A stretch of 27,760 nt of DNA from UBA1206 sp045600105 (GCA_045600105.1 JAZRXG010000050.1:1-27760), one strand, 5' to 3'; shown: positions 15,002 through 24,054, counted from the stretch's first letter. The notes: generated from the letters alone by a model not told the origin. Made by a program: numbers and translations.

Positions 15002-15029
15002 GGGGCACCTTCCGTTCGGAAGGTGCCCC
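15002..15029. terminator. bidirectional terminator between convergent genes
   Basis: Perfect 12-bp stem ggggcaccttcc (15002-15013) / ggaaggtgcccc (15018-15029) with loop GTTC. Followed by AATGTGTTTT on the plus strand and TAAATCGTCTTTTT on the minus strand, so the U-tracts are moderate on both sides. Confidence 0.75.
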
Positions 15030-15046
15030 AATGTGTTTTATATCGC

Positions 15047-17665
15047 TTATTTCACGTTCACGGTTATGAACGTTTCTTCGGAGTAGTCGAGGGCGACGGA
15101 GAAGGTGTCGCTTCCCGTGTAGCCGTCGAACGGGGTATAGGTGACTTCGCCGTTCGAGTCGATCGACGCTCTGCCGTGGAGCGGAGTCGTGCGTATCTTC
15201 GCGCCGATGAAGTTGGGTATCTTTTCGGTCTCGAGCTTGAACGTGTTCTTCTGCGAAGCGTTCACGTCGAACACGGTGGTTTTGATGCCGCCGATGTCGG
15301 TGCGGTAGCGGTGACGCGCGTAGAAGAACGTTCTGTCGTAGATGTCGCGGGCATCCGCGCTCTGCGATTTCGCGCAGTCGTAGATGAATCCGGGTCCGCC
15401 GTCCTGATAATACATCTTGACGGTGTTCATATAGCCGAGCCGTGCGCCCTCGTCGATGTAGGCGAGGAATCTGGAGCGGTAGTCGTCGTCTTTCAGTATG
15501 CGGCCGTCCATTTCGATCTCAACGCCGATGCCGAACTTTTTGCATATCGCGGCGCAGACGTCAACGCATTCCTTCGGCCAGTCCGGCTGATACATGTAGT
15601 TGGGCTGCATCGTGACGGCGTCGAATCCGAGGTCGTCGCAGGAATTGAAGCCGGTCGATTCGGAATAGGGGATCCATACGAAATAATAGCCTTTTTCGTG
15701 GGCGTAGTCAACGGCGGAGCCGATCATTTCCATCACGTCGTTGCGCGACGTGTCGATCTTTTCGGACTGATAATAGAAGCCGCCGAGAACGACGTTTTTG
15801 TAATTCTTTTCCTCGAACTTCTTTATCAGATAATCCATGCTCCATTTTTCGGCGAGTATGCGGTTCTCAAGGGATTCGAGGCTTTCACTCACGCCGTCGC
15901 CGTTGATGTCACCGAAATCGGTCTGCGTATACGACGGGCTGCATATCGGGATGGATATCTTTATCTTGAAGTCGTCTCCGAGAGACAGCGCCTTTTTGAC
16001 GGTCTCGGCAGCCTCTTCAATGGCGTCGGTGTTGTAGCCGTCGACGAATATCTCGTCATAGAAGCACATCCAGTCGTTCATGTTTGAAGGCTTGGAGTCG
16101 TCGAGGTGGAAAACGCCGCCGGACGGCGTGTCGCCGTAGGGAGGGCTGATGTTGAAGCCGTCGATGAAGGTGTCGAGGATGCTGCCGTCCTTGTCAACAT
16201 AGGCGATGAAGGGTATCATCTGCTCTGCCGTCAGACGGAATCTCGCCATATCGTCGGGCTTGTAGGTGACGAGAAGAACGACGTTTTCGGGGATGCCCTG
16301 CTTCGCATACTCCTCAACGGGCTTGTAGGCGTGGGAGTAATCACATTCGTCGGTGTCGTAAACGAGCTTCTTCGCGCCCTCGGCGGTCTTTCTGCCGAAG
16401 ACGGATATCTCGTCTATCCAGATGAACGCGGAGACGGTGAACGTCACTCTGATGAACCGCGCCTCGTATCTTTCGCCGAGGTCGTAGGAAAATTCATAAA
16501 GCTTGGGGTTTATCTCGTCGCTCGAGGGCATCGTCTGATGAACGCAGTCCCAGTTGACGCCGTCGGTCGAAAGCCACAGCTCGATCTGATCGGGGACGTA
16601 AACGGCGCTCGAGTGCTCGTGGAGCCCGCTGAACGAGTATCCGCTCACCGAGCCGATCTTGCCGAGGTCATAAACGAAATCGCGCTTGTAACCGCGGTTC
16701 GCGTGGAAGAACGCGGGATCGTTGAGATCGTATTTGCCTCTTTTGCCGTCGGTGAGTACCTTTGAACGCGACGCGGGAGAGTTGCTCCAATCGGTCTGAT
16801 ACTGCGCGTAAAGCGGCATCTGCGACGAAACGCGGGCGTAAAGCCCGGAAATGAGGTTTACGACCTCTCCGCTGTCTTCCGAGCTGTCAAAATACACGTT
16901 TTCGGTGACTTCGGGGAGAGGTTCGGGCGTGTAATATGTGTCTTTGCTTATCAATTCCGTTTCAGCTCCTTCGGATATTCTGTTTACCGACACTTCGGAT
17001 ATCAACATCCAGTTGAGTTTTACGTCGTCGAATATGAATTTCGCGTATCGGCAGTCGACGCCCTTCGGCAGGGTGACATCATAGACGTAATCGGTGCCCG
17101 TGCAGTCGGAAACGGCGCATCCCACGGAAGCAACGTGAACGAAGCTTTCGCCGTCGGTCGAGATCTCAACGTCAAAGCTTCGCGGCAGGTTGCAGCTGTA
17201 CTTTTCGCTGACGAGGAAGGAGGCGGTGAAGTTCGAGACTTCTTTGCACACGTCACCGAGGTCGACGGTTATCTCGAGCGGCTTTTTGCCGACGAATCCC
17301 GCGAAAATGCTTTCGTCGACGACGCCCTTGCTGTCGACGGCTCCGTCATACACGACGCCGTCGGTGAGCAGTCCGCTGTCGGGGTAGGAGGACGACGCCT
17401 CACGCGATACGGTGTAGGTCCTGCCGAGAGACAGGTTTTCTTTTATCCGGTCTTTTCCGCGGTAAACGTCATAGACGAAAACGCCGCTTTCTTCTTTTGA
17501 TTCTTCTTTTGAACCTTCGGTGCTTTCGGTGCCGGAAACGTCGGGTTTTTCCGACGAGGTCTCTGACGCGGCGGTGCTTTCCTCGGGCTTGTCACTTCCG
17601 CAGGAAGCAAGGGACAAAAGCAGGGAAAGCGTGACTAACAGCGCAATGAATCTTTTCATGGTCAT
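15047..17665 (-). CDS. Discoidin/DUF4855 family surface lipoprotein
   Basis: This 872-residue lipoprotein has a signal peptide with lipobox LASC (Cys22) and a Ser/Glu-rich spacer (about 24-60). Two F5/8 type C (discoidin) carbohydrate-binding-like domains follow (about 72-232 and 268-425). The second has VYDLGKIGSVSGYSFSGLHE and IELWLSTDGVNWD. A DUF4855-type core (about 460-800) shows FVWIPYSES, GFDAVTMQPNYMYQ and a GVEIEMDG strand typical of the family, which looks like a TIM-barrel glycosidase whose substrate is unknown. Inside the core, DINGDGVSESLE forms a canonical EF-hand-like calcium loop. An Ig/cadherin-like domain ends it (about 805-872, GEVTYTPFDGYTGSDTF). The ATG at 17665 overlaps the upstream stop (ATGA); the MKRF start at 17659 is possible. 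It probably binds and processes a polysaccharide on the cell surface for the upstream binding protein. Confidence 0.82.
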   Translation of the reverse strand: MTMKRFIALLVTLSLLLSLASCGSDKPEESTAASETSSEKPDVSGTESTEGSKEESKEESGVFVYDVYRGKDRIKENLSLGRTYTVSREASSSYPDSGLLTDGVVYDGAVDSKGVVDESIFAGFVGKKPLEITVDLGDVCKEVSNFTASFLVSEKYSCNLPRSFDVEISTDGESFVHVASVGCAVSDCTGTDYVYDVTLPKGVDCRYAKFIFDDVKLNWMLISEVSVNRISEGAETELISKDTYYTPEPLPEVTENVYFDSSEDSGEVVNLISGLYARVSSQMPLYAQYQTDWSNSPASRSKVLTDGKRGKYDLNDPAFFHANRGYKRDFVYDLGKIGSVSGYSFSGLHEHSSAVYVPDQIELWLSTDGVNWDCVHQTMPSSDEINPKLYEFSYDLGERYEARFIRVTFTVSAFIWIDEISVFGRKTAEGAKKLVYDTDECDYSHAYKPVEEYAKQGIPENVVLLVTYKPDDMARFRLTAEQMIPFIAYVDKDGSILDTFIDGFNISPPYGDTPSGGVFHLDDSKPSNMNDWMCFYDEIFVDGYNTDAIEEAAETVKKALSLGDDFKIKISIPICSPSYTQTDFGDINGDGVSESLESLENRILAEKWSMDYLIKKFEEKNYKNVVLGGFYYQSEKIDTSRNDVMEMIGSAVDYAHEKGYYFVWIPYSESTGFNSCDDLGFDAVTMQPNYMYQPDWPKECVDVCAAICKKFGIGVEIEMDGRILKDDDYRSRFLAYIDEGARLGYMNTVKMYYQDGGPGFIYDCAKSQSADARDIYDRTFFYARHRYRTDIGGIKTTVFDVNASQKNTFKLETEKIPNFIGAKIRTTPLHGRASIDSNGEVTYTPFDGYTGSDTFSVALDYSEETFITVNVK

Positions 17666-19191
17666 TTGTTCGCCTGGATGGCTTCAACGGTGGCGCCGAG
17701 CGCTTTTTCGTAAGCTCCGCGGTGCGATTCGATGAACGAGGAAAGGGTATTGGCTTCGCGTACCGCCATCTGGTTGTAATACTGGATACTGTCGTCCCAG
17801 TTGTAAACGACCGAGAGGTCGATAAGACGGCTCTGCATGATGAGGTCGAGCATTTCGGGGGAGTCGTCATCGTCGAATCTCTTGTTTTTGAGCGTCTGGG
17901 TGTAGTAGGTGGAAGTAACGTACTGTCTGCCGGTATATGCCATTGCCTCAAGCGCGAACGTGGTGAAATCAAGGTCCTGCGTCGAAATGGGGATCGAGAG
18001 AACGAAGAAAGCGTAGGGTTCCGCGCTGTTGCGGTAGTTATCCTGCTCCTTGTTGTACTTGGGGAACGGGAGGATGCCGTAATGGATGTCCGAATTGCGG
18101 AGGTTGTCGGAGTTGACCGCCTCGAGCGAGTTCACGAAGAAGAGCGACTGACCTTTGTAGAAGTTGTCTACAACAAGGTGCGCGTCGGGGTTGTTCCACG
18201 CGTAGTAGCGTTCGGTGTAGGCAACATGGTCCTTGTCGGTGATGAGGTCGTGAGCCTTAATGAAGGCGTTCGCGGTGGCTTCGCTGTCCATGGCAAGATA
18301 GGGGATATCGTTGTCGTCTTTGAGAGAGATGGGGCAGTTGCAGCCGAGCACGAAGAAATACTGCATGAATACGGGGCCGACGAGTCCCCAGACGTCATCG
18401 TCGGTGGCGTCCATTTTGCCGTCTCCGCCCGGATGCGCCACTTCTTTTGCCATTTCGTGGAACTTGTCTATCGTCCAGTCGCCGCTTCTGACGAGGTCGT
18501 AGGGATTGTCGAGATTGTTTTCGGTCACGATGTCCTTGTTGAAGAAAATGACTTTCGTCTGTTCGTCGTCAAGGACGAAAATATCGCCGGTGGTATAAAA
18601 GAGGGAATTGTCTATCGTGATGTCGTTGTTGACTTTTTTGTCCCACCATTCGCCTTCAAAGTTGAAGTGCGAGTCTTCTATGGAATAGAGGTCGTATAGC
18701 AGCCCTTCGCTCGCGAGCGGCGTGAGGTAATAAAGTCCCATCGCGATCACGTCGTACGCGTCGGCTGCGGTATCGCCGAGAACGTCGGTCCTGACCTTTT
18801 CGGTGAAGGCGTCCCAGCCGTCGGTGAATATGGCTTCGATATCAAAGCCGTACGCCGCCTTGAGCTGTCTGTTTCTTTCGACGAACGCGTCGTGAACGGG
18901 CTCGTCGGTGGTTTCGTACGATCCGAACTGATCGGCGCAGTATGCCATGTGGTCCCACGCGGTGAGTATGCGGAGAACCTTGCCGGTATAGTCCGCGTCA
19001 CCGAGATGAGGAACGAGATAGTTGTTTTCTTCCTCAGACGATTCTTCCGCAGCCGAATCGTCGGCCGGTGCGCTTTCGGCGCTCGACGGCGCGGTGTCTT
19101 TCGAAGACGTGTCATTTGCCGTGGGCTCCGAGCAGGCGATGCTGCCCGTCATTATGAGGAGCGCGAGTAAAACGAGAAGTGCTCTTTTCAT
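17662..19191 (-). CDS. Sugar ABC transporter substrate-binding lipoprotein
   Basis: The 509-residue protein has a signal peptide ending in lipobox SIAC (Cys20), so it is membrane-tethered on the outer face. A Ser/Asp/Glu spacer leads to an extracellular solute-binding fold of the family 1 type. Supporting pieces are KVLRILTAWDH, DAYDVIAMGLYYLTPLASEGLLYDL, the hinge-like FFNKDIVTENNLDNPYDLVRSGDWTIDKFHEMAKE, and GILPFPKYNKEQDNY, all typical of sugar-binding proteins of CUT1 importers. The start is the ATG at 19191 after AAAGGAGAAAAT; an upstream extension to 19323 crosses the promoter. It overlaps the DUF4855 gene by ATGA, so the two are made together. No permease genes lie in this operon, which is unusual for the family. 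The ligand cannot be read from sequence; an oligosaccharide released by the partner is inferred. Confidence 0.9.
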   Translation of the reverse strand: MKRALLVLLALLIMTGSIACSEPTANDTSSKDTAPSSAESAPADDSAAEESSEEENNYLVPHLGDADYTGKVLRILTAWDHMAYCADQFGSYETTDEPVHDAFVERNRQLKAAYGFDIEAIFTDGWDAFTEKVRTDVLGDTAADAYDVIAMGLYYLTPLASEGLLYDLYSIEDSHFNFEGEWWDKKVNNDITIDNSLFYTTGDIFVLDDEQTKVIFFNKDIVTENNLDNPYDLVRSGDWTIDKFHEMAKEVAHPGGDGKMDATDDDVWGLVGPVFMQYFFVLGCNCPISLKDDNDIPYLAMDSEATANAFIKAHDLITDKDHVAYTERYYAWNNPDAHLVVDNFYKGQSLFFVNSLEAVNSDNLRNSDIHYGILPFPKYNKEQDNYRNSAEPYAFFVLSIPISTQDLDFTTFALEAMAYTGRQYVTSTYYTQTLKNKRFDDDDSPEMLDLIMQSRLIDLSVVYNWDDSIQYYNQMAVREANTLSSFIESHRGAYEKALGATVEAIQANK

Positions 19192-19234
19192 GATTTTCTC
19201 CTTTTTTATCGTTTTTTGTGCCGGGGCTAAACGA

Positions 19235-19263
19235 ATTATACACAAAATTCCGTCGGGTGTCAA
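19235..19263 (-). promoter_or_regulatory. promoter of binding-protein/DUF4855 operon
   Basis: On the minus strand, perfect TTGACA (19258-19263) and TATAAT (19235-19240) are 17 bases apart. It diverges from the yfhO-like promoter 20 bases away. Confidence 0.92.
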
Positions 19264-19267
19264 TGAC

Positions 19268-19299
19268 AAACGTCTTTTTTCCTTGACAAACAGACGTTT
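19268..19299. promoter_or_regulatory. inverted repeat between divergent promoters
   Basis: Perfect 8-base arms aaacgtct (19268-19275) and agacgttt (19292-19299) are separated by 16 bases and enclose the -35 box of the plus-strand promoter. The position, abutting the -35 box of the minus-strand promoter, would suit an operator acting on both units, but a chance repeat is possible. Confidence 0.4.
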
Positions 19300-19311
19300 C
19301 GGTAGTAATAT
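19283..19311 (+). promoter_or_regulatory. promoter of yfhO-like gene
   Basis: Perfect TTGACA (19283-19288) and TAATAT (19306-19311) with a 17-base spacer, leaving a leader of about 30 bases. Confidence 0.8.
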
Positions 19312-19347
19312 ATAAAAGAACAAGTATATGCGTTACGGTGATACGAT

Positions 19348-22293
19348 ATGAAAAAATATTTCAACAGCAGAAAAAAAGAGGCGCTCGAGCTCGTAAACGA
19401 TCCTTTTTATTATTATAAAAGGGTCACTTTTCTGTCGCTCCTGCTCGCCTGCCTGATAATCGTTCCGTTCCTTTTCGTCGAGCTCAAGGAATCGGGAGCG
19501 TTCGTGTTCCTTTATTACGGCGACTACAACGTGCAGCAGGTGCCGTTTTATGAGCACTGCGTCCGTATGGTACACAGCGGCAACATCGGCTGGGACTGGA
19601 TAACCGACCTCGGAAGCAATTTCGTCGGCAGCTATTCCTACTACCTGCTCGGCTCTCCCTTCTTCTGGATAATGTGTCTGTTCCCCGCGTCGTTCGCGCC
19701 CTATCTTATGGGACCGATATACATCCTCAAGTTCGTTACCGCCGCGGTCATCTCCTACGCGTTCTTCAAGCGCTTCGTAAGCAACAAGGAATACGCGGTC
19801 ATCGGCGCGCTGCTCTATTCGTTCTGCGGATTCCAGATATACAACGTGTTCTTCAACCAGTTCCACGAGGTAGTGGCGCTCTTCCCGTTGCTGCTCATCG
19901 GCATGGAGGAGCTCATTCAGAACAACAGACGCGGACTTTTCGCGGTCTCCGTCGCGCTCAACTGTATGTGCAACTACTTCATGTTCGCGGGTCAGGTCGT
20001 GTTCTGCATCCTCTATTTCTTCATCCGCTGCCTCAAGCCCTCGTTCAGGGTCAATCTCAAAAACTTCATTATTCTCGCGCTTGAAGCCGTCCTCGGCGTA
20101 CTGATGGGAGCCGTGCTGTTCCTGCCCGCCTGCCTCGGAGTCCTCGGCAACTACCGACTCGGCTATTCGTTCGACAGCCTCAAGGATATGCTCGTCTGGG
20201 AAAAGAGCGGAAAATTCTATTTCGAACGCTACGGTCACATACTTCAGTCGCTGTTCTTCCCGCCCGACATCCCGTCGAGAGTCAACTTCTTCTTCGGCCA
20301 CACGGCAAGATGGTCCTCCAACGCGGCGTGGATACCCGTTTTCGGGCTTTCCGGCGTGTTCGCCTATCTCAGACAGCGCAAAAAATCGAGCCTTGCGTGG
20401 TTCGTCATCATACTCATCGGTTTCGCGCTCGTGCCAGTGCTCAACTCCACTTTCTTCCTCTTCAACACCAACTACTACGCAAGATGGATGTATATGCTCG
20501 TCATCATCGGCATCGTCGTCACTCTTATGGCGCTTGAAGACAACCGCATAAGCTGGAAATTCGGCATACTCGTCAACACGGCGGTCATTGCCGTCATCTC
20601 GATCTTCTGCGGACTTATCTGGAACGAGAACATCAACGACGTCGACTACACCGTCTATTCGCTCGGCCGCGAGCCGTTCTCGGCGCGTCTGTGGGCGTCG
20701 GTCGCCATCGCGCTCGGATGCATGGCGCTGCTCCACATATTCATCAAACGCTTCCGCGGCACCAAGGTGTTCACCAACGTGATACTTCTTACCGTCTGCG
20801 TGACCACCGTGCTTTACTCCATCGTACATATCGCCTGCGGCAAGGAACATTCTACCTCCACCGCCGCCATCGTCAACGACGCGATAAACGGAGAAGTCGA
20901 CCTTCCCGAAAAGGACGGCGAGTTCTACCGCATCGACTTCCTCAGAACGAGCGACTCCGGACTTGAAAAGAAGACCGGCGGCACGCTCAAATACACCAAC
21001 GTGTTCGATAACCTCGGCATTTCGTGGGAGACCCCGTCGGTCGAGTGCTTCCATTCGGTCGTTCCGCCTTCCATCATGGACTTCTACGAGGCGGTCGGCG
21101 TCACCAGAAACGTGGCAAGCCGTGCCGAATACAACAAATACGGACTTATCGGCTTCCTGTCAGTCAAATATTCGTTCGTCAAGGTCGGCTCCAAGGGCAA
21201 GCACCCCACCGACAACGTCAACGGACTCAGCTTTGAATATATCGGCGATCAGATACGCGATCACGACACCGAAAAGTTCGATTACAGCGTGTTCGAGAAC
21301 CAATATTATATTGATATGGGCTTCTATTTCAACGAATTCATCACCAAGACCGAATTCGAGAAGGTCGCCAAATCCAACCGTCATACCCTGCTTTGCAAAT
21401 ATCTCGTCGTTCCCGATGAGGACGCCGGATACTATTCGCGGTTTATGAAGGAAGCGGTCGCGACCGAATCCGAAATAAAGAACGCCAATCAGGTCGTCAG
21501 AGAAAAAGCGAACTATAATACCTACGTCAGCTCAGTCGAAGAACGTCAGAAATGTACGGCTTACAACTTTGAGTACGACAGCGGCTCGTTCAGAGCGGAA
21601 ATAGACCTCGCGTCCGACAACGTCGTGATGTTCACCGTACCGAGCGAAGACGGCATAAGCCTTCCGTTCGGCATCGAGCTTCCCGATTTCCTTGCCGGAG
21701 GCTGGACTGCAAAGGTCAACGGCAAGACCGTTGACGTCAGAAAGGTCGACTACGGATTCATGGCTGTCGAATGTTCGGGTGCCGCCGACGGTCACTACGT
21801 CATCGAATTCAGCTATTCCACTCCCGGGCTTATCCCCGGCGTCATCATCACGGTCATTTCACTCATCGTGTTCGTGCTTTATCTGGTGATCTGCCGCAAA
21901 AAGGGCGTGCGCGCGACCTATCGCTTCTTCAAAGAAGACTACGTTGAAGTCGAATGCCCCGAATACAACGGACTTCCCGAAGTCTCTTCCTCCGAGGTTC
22001 CCGCCGAAAAAGCGGTGTCCGGCGGAGATAAGACCCCGACCATATGCCCGACCGCCAAGACCGCAATGATCCTTTCGATCATCGGCGTCCCGCTCTGCGG
22101 ATTCCTTTTCGGAGCCCTCGGCATCTTCTACGCGTTCAAATCTCTCAAGGAGATCAAGGCAAACAACGCGTATACGGGCGAAGGGATGGCTAAAGCGGCT
22201 TTTCTGCTCGGTGTCTGCGATATCGTTCTATACGCCGTGATGCTCATACTTTCCCCGTCGGTCATGCACGTTTTCACCGCGTTCATTTCGTAA
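19348..22293 (+). CDS. YfhO family membrane protein with C-terminal DUF4190-like segment
   Basis: This 981-residue polytopic protein has many hydrophobic helices in residues about 28-500, including a first helix with LLLACLIIVPFLF. The first outside loop carries GDYNVQQVPFYEH with the acidic motif typical of GT-C type glycosyltransferases of the YfhO family, and later loops carry FVGSYSYYLLGSPFFW. In Bacillus, YfhO-type proteins work with an undecaprenyl-sugar synthase to glycosylate lipoteichoic acid outside the cell. A soluble extracellular part (about 520-830) ends at a membrane helix near 840. The last 80 residues (about 900-981, AMILSIIGVPLCGFLFGALG) form a two-helix DUF4190-like unit, an addition not usual for the family. 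The start is an ATG at 19348 with a weak ribosome site. It may modify wall polymers, perhaps together with the LCP-like protein in this window. Confidence 0.85.
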   Translation: MKKYFNSRKKEALELVNDPFYYYKRVTFLSLLLACLIIVPFLFVELKESGAFVFLYYGDYNVQQVPFYEHCVRMVHSGNIGWDWITDLGSNFVGSYSYYLLGSPFFWIMCLFPASFAPYLMGPIYILKFVTAAVISYAFFKRFVSNKEYAVIGALLYSFCGFQIYNVFFNQFHEVVALFPLLLIGMEELIQNNRRGLFAVSVALNCMCNYFMFAGQVVFCILYFFIRCLKPSFRVNLKNFIILALEAVLGVLMGAVLFLPACLGVLGNYRLGYSFDSLKDMLVWEKSGKFYFERYGHILQSLFFPPDIPSRVNFFFGHTARWSSNAAWIPVFGLSGVFAYLRQRKKSSLAWFVIILIGFALVPVLNSTFFLFNTNYYARWMYMLVIIGIVVTLMALEDNRISWKFGILVNTAVIAVISIFCGLIWNENINDVDYTVYSLGREPFSARLWASVAIALGCMALLHIFIKRFRGTKVFTNVILLTVCVTTVLYSIVHIACGKEHSTSTAAIVNDAINGEVDLPEKDGEFYRIDFLRTSDSGLEKKTGGTLKYTNVFDNLGISWETPSVECFHSVVPPSIMDFYEAVGVTRNVASRAEYNKYGLIGFLSVKYSFVKVGSKGKHPTDNVNGLSFEYIGDQIRDHDTEKFDYSVFENQYYIDMGFYFNEFITKTEFEKVAKSNRHTLLCKYLVVPDEDAGYYSRFMKEAVATESEIKNANQVVREKANYNTYVSSVEERQKCTAYNFEYDSGSFRAEIDLASDNVVMFTVPSEDGISLPFGIELPDFLAGGWTAKVNGKTVDVRKVDYGFMAVECSGAADGHYVIEFSYSTPGLIPGVIITVISLIVFVLYLVICRKKGVRATYRFFKEDYVEVECPEYNGLPEVSSSEVPAEKAVSGGDKTPTICPTAKTAMILSIIGVPLCGFLFGALGIFYAFKSLKEIKANNAYTGEGMAKAAFLLGVCDIVLYAVMLILSPSVMHVFTAFIS

Positions 22294-22308
22294 TAATTGA
22301 AGAATAAC

Positions 22309-22339
22309 AAAAAGGAACTGCCCGCCGCAGTTCCTTTTT
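22309..22339. terminator. bidirectional terminator between yfhO-like and M3-like genes
   Basis: Perfect 12-bp stem aaaaaggaactg (22309-22320) / cagttccttttt (22328-22339) with loop CCCGCCG. The A/T ends give a U-tract in both directions, serving the two convergent genes. Confidence 0.92.
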
Positions 22340-22360
22340 AATTTGCAATATGCCGTTTTG

Positions 22361-24019
22361 TCAGTCGAGGAAGTGTTCTTCTATCCTGCCGCAGATGTCC
22401 TTTATCGTTTCTTTGGCGAACGGGTCGGAAAGGGAGGTGTTCTCCGCGAGGTCGCAGAAGCCTTCGGCGTCAACGGTGTACTTCATTATCTCGTTGTAAA
22501 GGTCTGTCGCTTCCTTCTGGCTGTCAAGCGACTTTACGTATATCTCGAGCGTCGGGATGAGCGACGTGCCGTAGCTGATGTAATACATCGGCACCTGATA
22601 CAGGTGATGTATCATCGTCCAGGTGAACCCGCCTCCGCCGACGAGCCCGAAATCGTAAAACGCCTGCTCGTAAAGGTCGTTGACTTCCTCTGTCGTCTGC
22701 GCGTACGACGAATAGACGAGCTGCTCGAAGTGGTCTATGACGCAGGCGAAGATGATGTTTTCAAGGTCGATCGCGATGTATTCGGCAGAAATTTTCTTGA
22801 ACGCCTTGTCGCCGAACAGTTTTTTGTATTCGGGAAGGAAGAGTATCTCGTTGCCCTGAGAGTGTATCTCGTCGATGTCAATGTTATAGGCGAGGTCGGG
22901 GCCGTAGAGATAGAACGAATAGAAGTGACCGAATTCGTGGATGAAGGTCTCGAGGTCTCTGTAATTGCCCTCGGTGTGGATGAATATGAGCGGAACGTCG
23001 TAGGAATCAAGATAGGTGGTGTAGGCACCGGGCTGCATTCCGTCATCACTGCCGATGACGTAAAGACCGAATTCCTTCATATAATCGTAAGCCTCGAGCA
23101 TTCTTTTGTCAATGCTCTTGAAATAGGCGCGGAGCTCTTCCTCGTGGTCGAAAATGTTGAACTCGTCGTCGTTTTCATAGCCTTCGGCTTCGGAAGCGAG
23201 ACTGAAATAAAGAGGAATGACGTATTGTTCAACGTACTCCGAAAGCTCGTCGGACTGGGACGGAGTGAAGTCGCGTCCGTATTCTTCCTCATAGGCGTAT
23301 TCCGCGAACGAATCGAAGCCTTTCTTTGCGGCTATGCGCTTGTTGACGTCGACGAGCTCAAGGTAAACGGGACCGCAGACCTTGTTAAGCTCCTCGTAAT
23401 ACGTCATTTCGTCGTATTCGTCCAGAACTTCCTGAAGGGTCATCGTTTCGCCGTCGATAACGGTCTCGAGGGTGAGGTTGGAGGTGTATTTGTTCACGAG
23501 CTCGGTACGGCGCTTGGTGAGGGAAACGTATTCGTCATCCTGCGCTTCGGCTTCGTCACGTATCTCCTGCTTTTCCTCGTCGGTGTAATCGGCGAAAACG
23601 GTGTCTTCGTATTTGCTGTCAAGCAGCTTCGCCGCGAGACGGAAATATGCCTGCTGTATAAGCGCGAGCGGTTCGGCGATCTCGTCTATCTCGGAGTTGA
23701 TCTTTTCGTTTGTCGTGTCGGCAGACTGCTTGAACTCGAGCAGACTGTTCTGCGTGTACGCTTCGATCACGGCGTCGTCGAGCTCCTCAAAAGCATCGTA
23801 AACGTCGTCTTCATCTTCTCCGTTGTCCGCCATTTCTTCTATCGACGCGGTGAGCGCGATGATCGCGTCAAAGTCGGGACGCGAGTATTCAAGCTCGTCG
23901 TAATGTATTTCGGCGCGCAGATACCTGCCTCTGCCGCTGTTCCTGCGGCAGGACGTGAGCAGGGAAGCCGATATAAGTACGATGCAGAGCAGAATGGATA
24001 CCGCGGATTTGAGTTTCAT
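22361..24019 (-). CDS. Lipoprotein metallopeptidase of the M3 (oligoendopeptidase) type
   Basis: The 552-residue protein starts with a lipoprotein signal (lipobox LTSC, Cys24), so it should sit on the outer face of the membrane. It resembles the M3 family of zinc oligopeptidases. The helical N-terminal half is rich in acidic residues (about 40-330). The zinc motif is HEFGH (361-365), with Glu362 as the general base, and Glu384 in IDEIHSQGNE is the likely third ligand, matching the E-x(3-6)-NE pattern downstream of the HExxH of PepF-type enzymes. The YISYGTSLIPTLEIY segment near the C-terminus also fits. M3 enzymes such as PepF and thimet oligopeptidase are normally cytosolic, so a lipoprotein form that may trim peptides at the surface is unusual. 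It is monocistronic, with GAGGT as ribosome site. Confidence 0.88.
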   Translation of the reverse strand: MKLKSAVSILLCIVLISASLLTSCRRNSGRGRYLRAEIHYDELEYSRPDFDAIIALTASIEEMADNGEDEDDVYDAFEELDDAVIEAYTQNSLLEFKQSADTTNEKINSEIDEIAEPLALIQQAYFRLAAKLLDSKYEDTVFADYTDEEKQEIRDEAEAQDDEYVSLTKRRTELVNKYTSNLTLETVIDGETMTLQEVLDEYDEMTYYEELNKVCGPVYLELVDVNKRIAAKKGFDSFAEYAYEEEYGRDFTPSQSDELSEYVEQYVIPLYFSLASEAEGYENDDEFNIFDHEEELRAYFKSIDKRMLEAYDYMKEFGLYVIGSDDGMQPGAYTTYLDSYDVPLIFIHTEGNYRDLETFIHEFGHFYSFYLYGPDLAYNIDIDEIHSQGNEILFLPEYKKLFGDKAFKKISAEYIAIDLENIIFACVIDHFEQLVYSSYAQTTEEVNDLYEQAFYDFGLVGGGGFTWTMIHHLYQVPMYYISYGTSLIPTLEIYVKSLDSQKEATDLYNEIMKYTVDAEGFCDLAENTSLSDPFAKETIKDICGRIEEHFLD

Positions 24020-24054
24020 GCGTTATACCTCGTTCTTTCATTATAATTAAATGT

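Noticed and set aside
19333..21054. 573-codon minus-strand frame opposite the yfhO-like gene
   Set aside because: Very charged, low-complexity translation typical of the complement of a hydrophobic membrane protein.
22343..24046. 567-codon plus-strand frame opposite the M3-like gene
   Set aside because: Complement of a gene with a clear zinc motif, lipobox and promoter; it also runs through the terminator region.
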